The notes: generated by a model from the sequence alone, not told the origin. Shown: positions 51,136-60,589, counted from the stretch's first letter. The stretch: DNA of 64,000 bases from an uncultured Prevotellaceae bacterium (GCA_900319385.1 ONOG01000007.1:25151-89150), one strand, 5' to 3'. Made by a program: numbers and translations.

Positions 51136-54057
51136 ATGAAACAACACGGCCTGAAAGCAATGACAGTGCTGCTGGCACTGGTGCTCGTGTGCGCCTGTTC
51201 GACCAAGAAGAACACGGCGCTCACGCGTCGTGTGCAAGCTTTCAAGGCTCTCTATAATACCTATTACAACGGACATCTCGCCTTTATCGACGGACGCGAC
51301 GCCCAGAACGAAGGCAACAAGGACAACTACACCGAGGTAATCCCCGTCTATATGCAGGGCAACAAAGCCACGGTGAACCTGGGCAAGAGCAACTACGACC
51401 GCACGATCGAGAAGATGCAGAAGACCATCAAGCAACACAGCATCACCACGCGGCCGCAGTGGAACAGCAACAAGCCGAAGACGCCGAAGGATCGCATCTG
51501 GCTCAGCCAGAAAGAGTACAACCCATTCCTCTACAAAGCATGGTTCATGATGGGCGAGGCGCAGTTTCGCAAAGGTGAATTCATGGAGGCCGCATCGACC
51601 TTCGCCTATATCCAACGCCTATACTTCTCTAAACCCAACATCGTGGCGCGAGCCCGACTGCTCGAGGCGAAATGCTACGCCGAGCTCGACTGGTTTTACG
51701 AAGCAGAAAACCTCGTCAACGCCACGCGCCGTGACAGTTTTCCCACCAAACTCGAGCCGCTGCGGGCCTCAGTCTTGGCCGATGTGCAAGTGCGGCAAAA
51801 GCTCTACGACGAAGCCATCCCCAACGTGAAGACGGCTATGAAGCGCTGCGACGGTTCGCTGCAGCGGGCACGACTGCACTTCCTGCTCGGTCAGCTCTAC
51901 CGCCAGACGGGCCAGAACGAACTGGCGTTTAAGGAGTTTCGCAAAGTGTATCGCATGAATCCGCCCTACGACCTCGACTTCAACGCACGCATTCAGCAGA
52001 CGGAAGTGATGTCGAAGGGACAATCGAAGCAGATGATCCGCAAGTTGCAGGCCATGGCTCGCAACTCCAAGAACAAGGACTATCTGGACCAGGTCTATTA
52101 CGCCATCGGAAACATCCACCTGGCCAACGGCGACACAACGCGCGCCATGTGGGCCTACCAGGACGGCGTGGAGAAGTCAACCCGCAACGGCATCGAGAAG
52201 GGCGTCGTCTGGCTCCACCTCGGTGAGCTATACTGGGCGAAGGAAGAATTTGTCAAAGCCCACGAATGCTACACCGGAGCCCTGGGCCTGTTCGACAAGG
52301 AGCACGACGACTACAAGGACATCGACGAGCGCACAAAAATACTCGAAGAGCTGTTGCCGTATGCCCAAGCCGTCGAAACACAGGACAGCCTGCAGGCCAT
52401 GGCACGCATGGACTCGGTGGAGCGAATGAAGAAGATTCAGCAGATCATCGCCGCGGTCAAGAAGAAAGAAAAAGAAGAAGAGCGCAAGAAACTCGATGCC
52501 GCAACCCCAGGCGGACGTACCGGCACCACCGGCACCGGCGCGAATCAAGGTCGCACCGGCACTGTCCAGAACCGCGCCGGCGGGCAACAGGGCGGCGGCA
52601 CATGGTACTTCTACAACCCGACAGCCGTGGCTGCCGGTAAGCGAGAGTTCCAGCAAAAGTGGGGAACACGCAAGCTGGAAGACAACTGGCGCCGCAAGAA
52701 CAAGACCGTTCTCGACGATTTCGGCGACAGCAATGCCGAGGGACTGGCCGAGGGCGACAGCCTGCAACAGCCCATCGACTCGCTCTCTGCGCTGCCCGAC
52801 TCGCTGTCTGAAAAGGAAAAGAAAGCACTCGAAAAGCAGAAAGAATACGAACAGGATCCCCACCGTCCGGAGTATTACCTGAAGGACATCCCCTTCACCG
52901 AAGAGCAGATGGCAGCCTCGAATGCCGCACTGGTCGATGGACTCTACAACGCCGGCATCATCTACAAAGACCGCATGGAGAATTTCCCGCTGGCCGAACG
53001 CACCTTCCAGCGCATCCTGCTCAATTTCCCCGACTTCGAACACTTCGACGAGCTGTACTACAATATGTTCCAGCTCTATTCGCGCACCGGACGCATCGAC
53101 GACGCAGCCGACTACCGGCAACGCCTCATCTCGGAATATCCCGAAAACGAGCACGCCATCCTCGTGGCCGACCCCAACTTCGAGTTTAAGGGACGCTACG
53201 GCCGACAGATCGAGGACTCGCTCTACCAGCAAGCGTACGATGCCTTCCAGCTGGGCGACTACCGAACGGTCATCAACAACGCCGCCTTCACCGAACGTGA
53301 ATATCCGCAGGGACAGAACCGCGCCCGATTCATGTTCATCAATGCGCTGAGCCGACTCGAACTGGGCGAACGCGACCAATTCCTCGGGGCCATGCGCGAC
53401 ATCGTCGAAAAGTTCCCCAAGAGCACCGTGAGCGAACTCGCCGGACTCTATGTCAAGGGACTGAAGGAAGGCAGACTGCTGGCCAGCGGAAAATACGAGA
53501 TGGGATCGATCTGGGAACGCCGCATGGGCGTGGGCGAAGAACTTGACTCGGCCGCCCTCGACACCACCTTCTCGGCCGAAAAGAACGCCAATTTCGTCTT
53601 CGTCATTGCCTACGAACGCGACAGCCTCGACGAGAACCAGCTGCTCTACGAGATGGCTCACTACAACTTCACGTCGTTCACTGTCCGCAACTTCGACCTC
53701 ATCATCGACCGCGGCGACGGAATCGATATGCTGCAAGTGCGCACCTTCAACAACTACGACGAAGCCTACATCTACCTGCATCGCCTCATGAATGACCCCG
53801 ACATGGCTTATAAACTGCAAGGTCTGCGCCCATTCATCATCAGCGAGGACAACCTGAAGAAACTGATGCGGGGACGTAGCTTCATGGACTACTTCGACTT
53901 CTACGACCGACACTTCGACCGTGTAGGCAGCCTACGTATCGACGAAAACGCCCTCGACGAGCCCGAAATGCCCACCGAAGAGGAACTTGAACAGATGCAG
54001 CTGGAGGAAGAAGAGGAAGAAGAGGACTACGAAGAAGTGGACAACTATATCTTCTGA
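51136..54057 (+). CDS. porW: Type IX secretion lipoprotein PorW/SprE
   Basis: 973 aa. Signal MKQHGLKAMTVLLALVLVCAC with lipobox (VCAC). Next comes the conserved start of this family, RVQAFKALYNTYYNGHLAFI, then tetratricopeptide repeats through about 420 and again from about 600. The middle (about 430-520) is low-complexity and charged (KKKEKEEERKK; GGRTGTTGTGANQGRTGT). The C-terminus is strongly acidic (EEEEEEEDYEEV). PorW/SprE is an outer-membrane-linked periplasmic lipoprotein needed for type IX secretion, thought to link the motor complex to the translocon. Followed 32 bp later by porX, a partnership seen in other T9SS genomes. Confidence 0.92.
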   Translation: MKQHGLKAMTVLLALVLVCACSTKKNTALTRRVQAFKALYNTYYNGHLAFIDGRDAQNEGNKDNYTEVIPVYMQGNKATVNLGKSNYDRTIEKMQKTIKQHSITTRPQWNSNKPKTPKDRIWLSQKEYNPFLYKAWFMMGEAQFRKGEFMEAASTFAYIQRLYFSKPNIVARARLLEAKCYAELDWFYEAENLVNATRRDSFPTKLEPLRASVLADVQVRQKLYDEAIPNVKTAMKRCDGSLQRARLHFLLGQLYRQTGQNELAFKEFRKVYRMNPPYDLDFNARIQQTEVMSKGQSKQMIRKLQAMARNSKNKDYLDQVYYAIGNIHLANGDTTRAMWAYQDGVEKSTRNGIEKGVVWLHLGELYWAKEEFVKAHECYTGALGLFDKEHDDYKDIDERTKILEELLPYAQAVETQDSLQAMARMDSVERMKKIQQIIAAVKKKEKEEERKKLDAATPGGRTGTTGTGANQGRTGTVQNRAGGQQGGGTWYFYNPTAVAAGKREFQQKWGTRKLEDNWRRKNKTVLDDFGDSNAEGLAEGDSLQQPIDSLSALPDSLSEKEKKALEKQKEYEQDPHRPEYYLKDIPFTEEQMAASNAALVDGLYNAGIIYKDRMENFPLAERTFQRILLNFPDFEHFDELYYNMFQLYSRTGRIDDAADYRQRLISEYPENEHAILVADPNFEFKGRYGRQIEDSLYQQAYDAFQLGDYRTVINNAAFTEREYPQGQNRARFMFINALSRLELGERDQFLGAMRDIVEKFPKSTVSELAGLYVKGLKEGRLLASGKYEMGSIWERRMGVGEELDSAALDTTFSAEKNANFVFVIAYERDSLDENQLLYEMAHYNFTSFTVRNFDLIIDRGDGIDMLQVRTFNNYDEAYIYLHRLMNDPDMAYKLQGLRPFIISEDNLKKLMRGRSFMDYFDFYDRHFDRVGSLRIDENALDEPEMPTEEELEQMQLEEEEEEEDYEEVDNYIF

Positions 54058-54089
54058 TTTGCCAACATGGCACCTATACCTTATATTAT

Positions 54090-55634
54090 ATGAACAAATT
54101 ACTCTGGGTGGACGACGAGATAGAACTCCTCAAGCCCTACATCATCTTCTTGCAGAATAAAGAATACGACGTCGTGACCGCCACCAATGGCCAGGACGCC
54201 ATCGACCTGTGCCAGGAACAAGACTTCGACCTCATCTTCCTCGATGAGAACATGCCAGGACTCTCGGGCCTCGAAACCCTTTCGCGCATCAAGGAACTCA
54301 ACAGTGCCATTCCCATCGTCATGGTCACCAAGAGCGAGGAAGAGAACATCATGGACCAGGCCATCGGCTCGAAGATTGCGGACTACCTCATCAAGCCTGT
54401 CAACCCGAACCAGATTCTGCTCACGCTCAAGAAACACCTGCACAAACGTTCACTCGAAACCGAAGTGACGAATACGAGCTACCAACAGAACTTTGGTCGG
54501 CTTGGCATGTCGATCAACGACTGTCAAACGCTCGACGACTGGAAGGAGGTGTATAAACGGCTCGTGTTCTGGGAGCTCGAACTGGCCGAAGCGGGGAGTC
54601 CGATGACCGAGATGCTGCAGATGCAGAAGGCGGAAGCCAACCAAGGATTTGCCAAGTTCATCCAGCAAAACTACATCGACTGGCTGCACGACACGGAGCA
54701 TCGTCCGCTCATGTCGCCCGACATCTTCAAGCGTACGGTCTTCCCTGCCCTGTCGAAGGGCGAGCAAGTCTATCTCATCGTCTTCGACAACCTGCGCTAC
54801 GATCAGTGGCGTGTCATCAGTCAACAGCTCGCCGACGACTTCACCATCGACGAACAACTCTACCTCTCCATCCTGCCGACCGCCACCCAGTATGCCCGCA
54901 ACAGCATCTTCGCCGGCCTGCTGCCCAACCAGATTGCCGACATGTTCCCCCAGCTGTGGGTGGACGAAGACGAGGAAGAGGGCAAAAACCTGAACGAAGA
55001 ACCGCTCATCCAGACACAGCTCGACCGCTATCGGCGCCACGAACAGTTCTCCTACTCCAAGCTCAACCACGGCGCCGACACAGAGAAACTCGTCGGACAG
55101 TTCCGCCAGCTGTCGAAGAAGCCGCTCAACGTCATCGTCGTCAACTTCATCGACATGCTCAGTCACGCCCGCACCGAGTCAACGATGGTGCGCGAGCTTG
55201 CCTCAGACGAGATTGCCTACCGCTCCATCACCGCATCGTGGTTCCGCCATAGTCCGGTGCGCGAGCTCTTCAAGGCGCTGGCGCAAACCGACGCCCGCAT
55301 CATCATCACCACCGATCACGGCTCTATCCGCGTGAACACCCCAACGAAAATCATCGGCGACCGCAACACCAATACGAACCTTCGCTACAAGCTGGGCAAG
55401 AATCTCTCGTACAACGCCAAGGACGTCTTTGCACTCAAGACCCCCAAGCTTGCGTTCCTGCCGTCGCCCAACATCTCTACGACCTATGTTTTTGCGAAGA
55501 ACGACACCTTCTTCGCCTACCCCAACAACTACAACTACTACGTTTCGTACTACCGCAATACGTTCCAGCACGGCGGCATCTCGATGGAGGAAATGCTCAT
55601 ACCCCTCGTCACGATGCAGAGCAAACGCCGGTAG
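54090..55634 (+). CDS. porX: Type IX secretion response regulator PorX
   Basis: 514 aa. Residues about 1-120 are a receiver domain with acidic pocket Asp8/Asp9, phosphoacceptor Asp52 (LIFLDENMPG), Thr80 and Lys102. Residues about 200-510 are a PglZ/alkaline-phosphatase-superfamily domain, with YLIVFDNLRYDQWR, NFIDMLSHAR and TTDHGSIRV carrying likely metal ligands; in P. gingivalis PorX this domain is a zinc-dependent phosphodiesterase. With PorY it controls type IX genes, partly through an ECF sigma factor; neither is in the window. A hairpin terminator follows at 55718. Confidence 0.95.
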   Translation: MNKLLWVDDEIELLKPYIIFLQNKEYDVVTATNGQDAIDLCQEQDFDLIFLDENMPGLSGLETLSRIKELNSAIPIVMVTKSEEENIMDQAIGSKIADYLIKPVNPNQILLTLKKHLHKRSLETEVTNTSYQQNFGRLGMSINDCQTLDDWKEVYKRLVFWELELAEAGSPMTEMLQMQKAEANQGFAKFIQQNYIDWLHDTEHRPLMSPDIFKRTVFPALSKGEQVYLIVFDNLRYDQWRVISQQLADDFTIDEQLYLSILPTATQYARNSIFAGLLPNQIADMFPQLWVDEDEEEGKNLNEEPLIQTQLDRYRRHEQFSYSKLNHGADTEKLVGQFRQLSKKPLNVIVVNFIDMLSHARTESTMVRELASDEIAYRSITASWFRHSPVRELFKALAQTDARIIITTDHGSIRVNTPTKIIGDRNTNTNLRYKLGKNLSYNAKDVFALKTPKLAFLPSPNISTTYVFAKNDTFFAYPNNYNYYVSYYRNTFQHGGISMEEMLIPLVTMQSKRR

Positions 55635-55717
55635 GACGAGCTTCAGTGCCTACCCATCGGGGTCGGAAATCTTTTTTGGACTCTTTTTAAGGGATTACAT
55701 CCCTAATTATCAAACGC

Positions 55718-55748
55718 TTGGACTATCTCGTGTGTCGAGATAGTCCAA
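55718..55748 (+). terminator. Hairpin terminator after porX
   Basis: 13-bp perfect stem TTGGACTATCTCG with its complement, 5-base loop, 84 bp after the porX stop. Confidence 0.7.
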
Positions 55749-55819
55749 ATCTTGTTGTTAAAAACGTTACGAAAATCCAATAATTTGACTGGAGAATCCT
55801 AATCTTCTATCCATAAAAT

Positions 55820-56090
55820 GCGTTACTTTGCAGCAGAATCAGAAGAGCAGTTGTCTCATGTCTCCGTCATCGACGGGTGCACACAGCACAACAATCGTCT
55901 ATAAGGTTTATTTGAGTTACACAAATCTTTGCGTTCGCCCGAGTCCTGTGAGAATAGGATTCGGGCGATTTGCGTATTTGGGGCATTCAAAGATTAGAAT
56001 AAAGATGTGTGTGAGTGGCAGAACAGGGAAACATCGTTGCAAAAAGAGAACCGTGGCGTTGGGGAAAGACCAAACGTCACGGTTCATTCG
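55820..56090 (+). ncRNA. Candidate structured transcript downstream of porX
   Basis: A near-match -7 box (TTACTTTG, about 55815) is followed by a gene-free stretch with two strong hairpins: 55935-55968 (TCGCCCGAGTCCT with AGGATTCGGGCGA, one G-U pair) and 56048-56085 (13-bp stem, one mismatch). There is no convincing reading frame. A small RNA of 150-270 nt is possible, but the hairpins might also only be terminators. I did not recognise a known RNA family. Confidence 0.35.
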
Positions 56091-56118
56091 TGCGGGGAGA
56101 GCTGCTGAGAGCCGCAGC

Positions 56119-56250
56119 TTGCGGTTCTCAACGCTGTGGGGAGGACTACTGAGAGCCGCAGCTTGCGGTTCTCAGCGCTGTGGATAGGACACTTCAGCTG
56201 GATCGTTTGCGGTTCTCAGCGCTGTGGATAGAACACTTCGGCTGAGCGCA
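56119..56250. repeat. 44-bp tandem repeat, three units, overlapping the pectinesterase 3' end
   Basis: Units start at 56119, 56163 and 56207, each opening TTGCGGTTCTCARCGCTGTG. The third unit holds the pectinesterase stop (56216-56218) and its last codons, so the array seems to have arisen by copying the gene's end. 44 bp is twice the 22-bp period seen elsewhere. Confidence 0.85.
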
Positions 56251-57505
56251 AGCCCAGGCCACCCATCTGGTTGGCGCAACGTACGCTGAAGCCCGTTCCC
56301 TCGCTGGTTCCGGCAGGGACCGTGTAGCGGGGTTCAGTCGTGAATGCGACGACCATGCGATTGCGGCAAATGGCATAGCAACCAGCCTCCGGAATGTCGG
56401 GCCAGGTGATTTCGCGCCCTTTGAGGGTAAGCACTGGCGGCACCACTTGCTCAGCTTTTGCTGTCGGGTCCCAGACACCGAACACCTTCTTCACGGTGTA
56501 TTGCTCTGCCACCTCGGGTGTCATGCGAGGCTGATAGCCGACGGTGCGTTCCACACCCTGCTTGTCCTTGAATCGTGTGCGGCGTTTGCTCAGGTCGAGA
56601 GGCTCAAACACGCGGTTATAGCTCTCGAACTCGGCGAAGTAGGCAGGCTGTGTGCCGTGCATGTTGGTCCATCCTTCGTCCATCGGTTCGATGTTCATGC
56701 AGCAGTTGAGGAAGGTGGCGCGCGGTGCGTTCTGCCACGGGCGTCCGAGCCAATAGTTGCGTTGCTGGTGGCGAGGTCCGTCGATGTAGCAGTCGCTGAA
56801 CACATAGCCGTACTGCCGTTCGGACTCTGTGGCAGGGGCACAGATGATGTCGTGCTTGGTGCTGTCGCCACGTGAGACCAGTCGTATGTCGCAGTGGTTG
56901 AAATAGACCGTGCCGCCGCCACAGATGAAGTCGACCGTGCCGGCAATGCGACAGTCCTCGAGATAGGTCGTACCGCCCGTGTTGGTGTAGTAGGTGTCCT
57001 GTGTGCCGAGCAGGCTAACGTTCTTGAGCACGTTGCCTCGGCAGTGCTTCTCGCTCAGTGCTACGGCGCGGTTGGCAAAGAGGTTGGCATCGTTCTTGTA
57101 GTTGCTCCACAGCTCGATGTCTTGGATATAGGTCGAGTCGGCGCGCTGTGCGATGAGTGTACCTGTCTTGTCCAGACCTTCGACCTCCATACAAGCCTCG
57201 ATTTGGGTGTTCTGCCATTCCTCGCCGATGATACTGGTGTTGGGTGCGGTCAGTGTGACGGTGGTCGATCCGATGCGGTAGTTACTCGAATGGATGAAGA
57301 TACGGAAACGTTTGCGCTTGTCGGCGCGGTTGTTGGCAGCACGGATGGCGGCGGCGTAGTTGCCGTCGCGCGGCACGACGAAGTCGTATTTCCACTTTTG
57401 GGCGTGGAGGGGCTGCGACAGGGTAGCTGCATAGAGTAGCAGGAAGAAGGGAAGGAGGCGGAGCTTCAGTGAGAACGTCCTGAAGAACGGTAGTTGGAGC
57501 GTCAT
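56216..57505 (-). CDS. Secreted pectin methylesterase
   Basis: 429 aa from MTLQLPFFRTFSLKLRLLPF (signal peptide ending near LHAQ). Right-handed beta-helix family CE8: GTQDTYY (Gln169, Asp170), GTVDFICGGG (Asp192) and LGRPW (Arg255, Trp257) match the catalytic Gln, two Asp and Arg of known pectinesterases. It would remove methyl esters from homogalacturonan. The C-terminal 80 residues form an extra beta domain (PPVLTLKGREITWPDIPEAG). Five bases separate it from the upstream epimerase-like gene, so the two are probably cotranscribed; the partnership with uxuA at the other end of the window fits pectin use. Confidence 0.92.
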   Translation of the reverse strand: MTLQLPFFRTFSLKLRLLPFFLLLYAATLSQPLHAQKWKYDFVVPRDGNYAAAIRAANNRADKRKRFRIFIHSSNYRIGSTTVTLTAPNTSIIGEEWQNTQIEACMEVEGLDKTGTLIAQRADSTYIQDIELWSNYKNDANLFANRAVALSEKHCRGNVLKNVSLLGTQDTYYTNTGGTTYLEDCRIAGTVDFICGGGTVYFNHCDIRLVSRGDSTKHDIICAPATESERQYGYVFSDCYIDGPRHQQRNYWLGRPWQNAPRATFLNCCMNIEPMDEGWTNMHGTQPAYFAEFESYNRVFEPLDLSKRRTRFKDKQGVERTVGYQPRMTPEVAEQYTVKKVFGVWDPTAKAEQVVPPVLTLKGREITWPDIPEAGCYAICRNRMVVAFTTEPRYTVPAGTSEGTGFSVRCANQMGGLGLRSAEVFYPQR

Positions 57506-57510
57506 GTGGC

Positions 57511-58599
57511 TTATTTGTTTAGGAGGATATGGAGGATGCGTTCGGCCGATCGGCCATCCCAGCGCTGCGGCAGCGTGGAGGACTTCCACTGCCCAGCGAC
57601 CATGCGTGCGGTGGCGTCGGCCAGTTGCTGGGGGTCCTCGCCGACGAGCACGTTGGTGCCTTCGGTCACGGTTTCGATGTGCTCGGTGTAGTTGTTAAGG
57701 GTGATGCAGGGCACGCCGTTGAAGGTTGCCTCTTCTGCCACATTCCCCGAGTCGGTCACGATGCCTTTGGCCCCAGCCGTGAGCCAGCCAAACTGCAGGT
57801 AGGGAAGGGGCTGAATGAGGTGGAAGTGGGTCGCTGTCGGGGGAAGGAGTTGCCGCACCACGTCGGCAGCCGCACCGCGCAGCGGAGCGAGGATGGGTGC
57901 GTCGCCGGCAGCGTTGCAGAGGGCTTGGAGCATGTTTGCGAGGTTGTCGCGAGCCTGGAGCAGCGCCTTTCGGTTGAGGGTGAAGACGAGGTAGCTTCCC
58001 TCTGCCACGCCCAGCTGGTCGAGCACCTCCGGACGCTGGAAGCGGCTGTGGTTGGCACGCAGGGTGTCCATGAGGATGTTGCCGACCATGTAGGTCTTCG
58101 AGATGTTGGCACCCTCGCGGTTGACATTGCTGTCGCTGCCGGCACCGGCGGTGAAGAGCAAGTCGGAAAGGCCGTCGATGACGAGGCGGTTGATTTCCTT
58201 GGGCATCGAGATGTCGAACGAGCGGGTCCCCGCCACGAGGTGCGCGAGTGTGACCCCTTTCTTCTTGGCGGTGATGGCTGCCGACATGGTGGAGGCAAGG
58301 TCATCGACGACGATGACGACGTCGGTCGGATGCGTGTCGAGGTAGTGGTCGAACTTGAACATGACATTGCCGGCGAGTACATTGAGGCTGTCGGCCTCGG
58401 CGTCGAGGTAAACGTCGGGTGGAGCGATGCCGAGATCGGTGAAGAGTTGCGGCTCGAGGGTCGGGTCGTTCTGGCTACCGGCATAGACGAGACTAAAGGC
58501 CACGTCGTCGCCTTGCTGCCTTGCATTTTCTATAGCCTTGACAAGCGGCGCCACTTTCATGAAGTTTGGGCGTGCGCCGCATACGATACAGATATTCAT
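57511..58599 (-). CDS. UDP-N-acetylglucosamine 2-epimerase homologue with altered active site
   Basis: 362 aa with the WecB fold pattern: start MNICIVCGARPNFMKVAPLV (usual GTRPE), C-terminal TDSGNVAEEATFNGVPC and TEHIETVTEGTNVLVG (usual TERPE). Key positions are changed: the GDT loop reads VVDDLAST (98-104), HVEAGLRS reads HLVAGTRS with Val122 in place of the catalytic Glu, and the THRREN segment reads TLNRKAL with Asn209 in place of the catalytic His. The protein may be inactive as an epimerase or act on a different nucleotide sugar. It overlaps the upstream small gene by four bases and precedes the pectinesterase by five. Confidence 0.8.
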   Translation of the reverse strand: MNICIVCGARPNFMKVAPLVKAIENARQQGDDVAFSLVYAGSQNDPTLEPQLFTDLGIAPPDVYLDAEADSLNVLAGNVMFKFDHYLDTHPTDVVIVVDDLASTMSAAITAKKKGVTLAHLVAGTRSFDISMPKEINRLVIDGLSDLLFTAGAGSDSNVNREGANISKTYMVGNILMDTLRANHSRFQRPEVLDQLGVAEGSYLVFTLNRKALLQARDNLANMLQALCNAAGDAPILAPLRGAAADVVRQLLPPTATHFHLIQPLPYLQFGWLTAGAKGIVTDSGNVAEEATFNGVPCITLNNYTEHIETVTEGTNVLVGEDPQQLADATARMVAGQWKSSTLPQRWDGRSAERILHILLNK

Positions 58600-58778
58600 T
58601 GATGGTCGATTAACAGGGTTATGCTGTCGCCTTCGACGGCTTTATCTTGGGCGTTTTGCTGGTCGGCTTGGTTCTGGAAGGCGAGGTAGAGCAGGCCGAA
58701 GACGAGGACAAGGACGACGATGCCGAGTGCGAGCATGCCGAGTCCCATATTGCGGTTGAAACGTTGAGCTTTGTTCAT
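58596..58778 (-). CDS. Small single-pass membrane protein (60 aa)
   Basis: Starts MNKAQRFNRNMGLGMLALGI; a basic N-terminus, one transmembrane helix (about 13-33, LGMLALGIVVLVLVFGLLYL) and a polar tail of about 25 residues. The stop overlaps the start of the epimerase-like gene (ATGA), indicating coupling. No family recognised with confidence; a short envelope protein of unknown role. Confidence 0.65.
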   Translation of the reverse strand: MNKAQRFNRNMGLGMLALGIVVLVLVFGLLYLAFQNQADQQNAQDKAVEGDSITLLIDHQ

Positions 58779-58783
58779 GGGGA

Positions 58784-58905
58784 GAGGATGAGGCCGCGAC
58801 GGCGTCGCGGCATAGGGGACGGGGTTGAGGATGAGGCCGCGAGGGGGGGGCGCGGCATAGGGGGACGGGGTTGAGGATGAGGCCGCGAGGGGGGCGCGGC
58901 GTGGG
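58784..58905. repeat. Three GC-rich palindromic units between the S41 protease and the small membrane gene
   Basis: Units begin GAGGATGAGGCCGCGA at 58784, 58827 and 58873 (spacing 43 and 46 bp); each can fold (GCCGCGAC with GTCGCGGC in the first). A related hairpin (GCTGCGAC/GTCGCAGC) lies at 60590-60608. Confidence 0.8.
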
Positions 58906-58911
58906 GGATTG

Positions 58912-60564
58912 TCAGTTCTGGGGATGGAGGATGCGGCTGTATTCGTCGGGCGAGTCGAGGAGCTGTCGGGCACGCTCGAGGTCGTCGTCGCCGATGAGCG
59001 ACTGCTGGACAGAGCCACGCTGGTAGTAGTAGCGCTTCACGACCTCGTGTGCCATCAGTTGCTCGATGTCTTTTCGCCGGCGGTCGAAGTCCTGATCCAT
59101 GTTGTGGGTGAGTTTACGCTCGAGCGCCTCAAATTCGGCGGTGGCGTCGTCGTAGTATCCCTCGAACTGCATCATCTTCTTGAGGTCGTCGAGGCGCTTT
59201 TCCGACAGGCGGTCGTACTTGAAGTCAGCCTCGCGGGCCATGGTCTTAAGCTGCTCGAAGTCGGCATCGGTGATGGTGAAGGTGCCGACGGGCGGGATCG
59301 TGGCGTGCTTCTGGGCATACTGCGTGCCCCAATCGACGAGCACGTCGTCGTTGCTCAGGTAATAGACGACGTTGGCCATCGTGTCGTGCTTCACCTCGAT
59401 GTCGGGCTTGATGCCGCCGCCGTCGCGCACTTCGCGTCCGCCCCGTGTGTGGAACACGTTCGTCAGGCTGTCGGGCACGCGGCCGTCTTTGCCCAGTTCG
59501 CGCCGGTCGCGGTAGTTGATGGCCTGAATGCAGCGTCCGCTGGGGATGTAGTATTTCGAGGTGGTGAGTTTGAGCTGACCGTTGAAGGGCAGCTCTTGGG
59601 GCGACTGTACGAGTCCCTTGCCGTAGGTCCGACTGCCGACGACGACGGCTCGGTCGAGGTCTTGGAGCGAGCCGGCGACGATTTCAGCGGCCGAGGCCGT
59701 GCTTCCGTTGACGAGCACGACGAGGGGTGTGATGGTGTCGAGCGGCTCTGTGGTGGTGGCATACTGGCTGTTGGCGGCTTTCACCTTGCCTTTGGTCTCG
59801 ACGATGGTGAGGCCTTTGGGCACGAAGAGTCCGACGATGTTGACCGCCTCGCTGAGCAGTCCGCCGCCATTGCCGCGCAGGTCGATCACGAGGCTCTGCG
59901 CCCCTTGTTCCTTGAGCGAGATGACGGCGCGCCGCACGTCGGCCGAGCATTTGTCGGTGAACTGTGTGAGGCAGATGTAGCCGATTGTGCCGTTCAGGCC
60001 GTAGTAGGGAATCGGTTCGACCTTGATGTTGCGGCGTGTGATGCGGAAGTCGCGGGTTTTCTTCTCGCCCGGGCGCTGTATGCGGAGCACGAAGGTGGTG
60101 CCTGGTTCGCCGCGCAGCATGTCGCTCACGTCGCTGACGCTCTTTCCCTTGAGGTCGGTGGCGTCGATTTTTCGGAGGATGTCGCCCACTTTCAGTCCGA
60201 CCTCGGCGGCGGGCATTCCTTCGTAGGGTTCGCCGATGATGACGGTCGAGTCCTTACGCATTCGGATCATGGCACCGATGCCGCCGTACTTGCCGGTGGT
60301 CATCATCTTGAGGTCGCCAAGGTCCTCGTCGGCGTAGTATTCGGTGTAGGGGTCGAGGCTCTCGAGCATGGCGTCGATGCCCGTGAGGATGACTTTCTCG
60401 GCGTCGAGGGTATCGACGTAGAAGAGGTCGAGCTTGCGGTAGAGGGTGTTGAAGATGTCGAGGTTTTTCGACACGCTGAAGCTGTGGTCTTCCTTGGGTT
60501 TGTCCTGCGCCTGTGCAGGGAGGACGAGGAGGAGGGCTGCGAGAGCCGCGAGGGTATGTTTCAT
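58912..60564 (-). CDS. S41-family C-terminal processing protease
   Basis: 550 aa with signal peptide MKHTLAALAALLLVLPAQAQ. Order: N-terminal helical cap, PDZ domain (about 80-175, GIGAMIRMRKDSTVIIGEPY, AAEVGLKVGDILRKID), and the S41 catalytic core: LVIDLRGNGGGLLSEAV, NGSTASAAEIVAGSLQD with the catalytic Ser near residue 291, and RTYGKGLVQ with the catalytic Lys near 316. A C-terminal helical region with charged repeats follows. Periplasmic tail-specific protease of the CtpA type; Bacteroidetes carry several. The leader upstream is long (about 175 bp) and full of repeats. Confidence 0.93.
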   Translation of the reverse strand: MKHTLAALAALLLVLPAQAQDKPKEDHSFSVSKNLDIFNTLYRKLDLFYVDTLDAEKVILTGIDAMLESLDPYTEYYADEDLGDLKMMTTGKYGGIGAMIRMRKDSTVIIGEPYEGMPAAEVGLKVGDILRKIDATDLKGKSVSDVSDMLRGEPGTTFVLRIQRPGEKKTRDFRITRRNIKVEPIPYYGLNGTIGYICLTQFTDKCSADVRRAVISLKEQGAQSLVIDLRGNGGGLLSEAVNIVGLFVPKGLTIVETKGKVKAANSQYATTTEPLDTITPLVVLVNGSTASAAEIVAGSLQDLDRAVVVGSRTYGKGLVQSPQELPFNGQLKLTTSKYYIPSGRCIQAINYRDRRELGKDGRVPDSLTNVFHTRGGREVRDGGGIKPDIEVKHDTMANVVYYLSNDDVLVDWGTQYAQKHATIPPVGTFTITDADFEQLKTMAREADFKYDRLSEKRLDDLKKMMQFEGYYDDATAEFEALERKLTHNMDQDFDRRRKDIEQLMAHEVVKRYYYQRGSVQQSLIGDDDLERARQLLDSPDEYSRILHPQN

Positions 60565-60589
60565 GTTTTGAGGATTGGTGGGGGATGGG

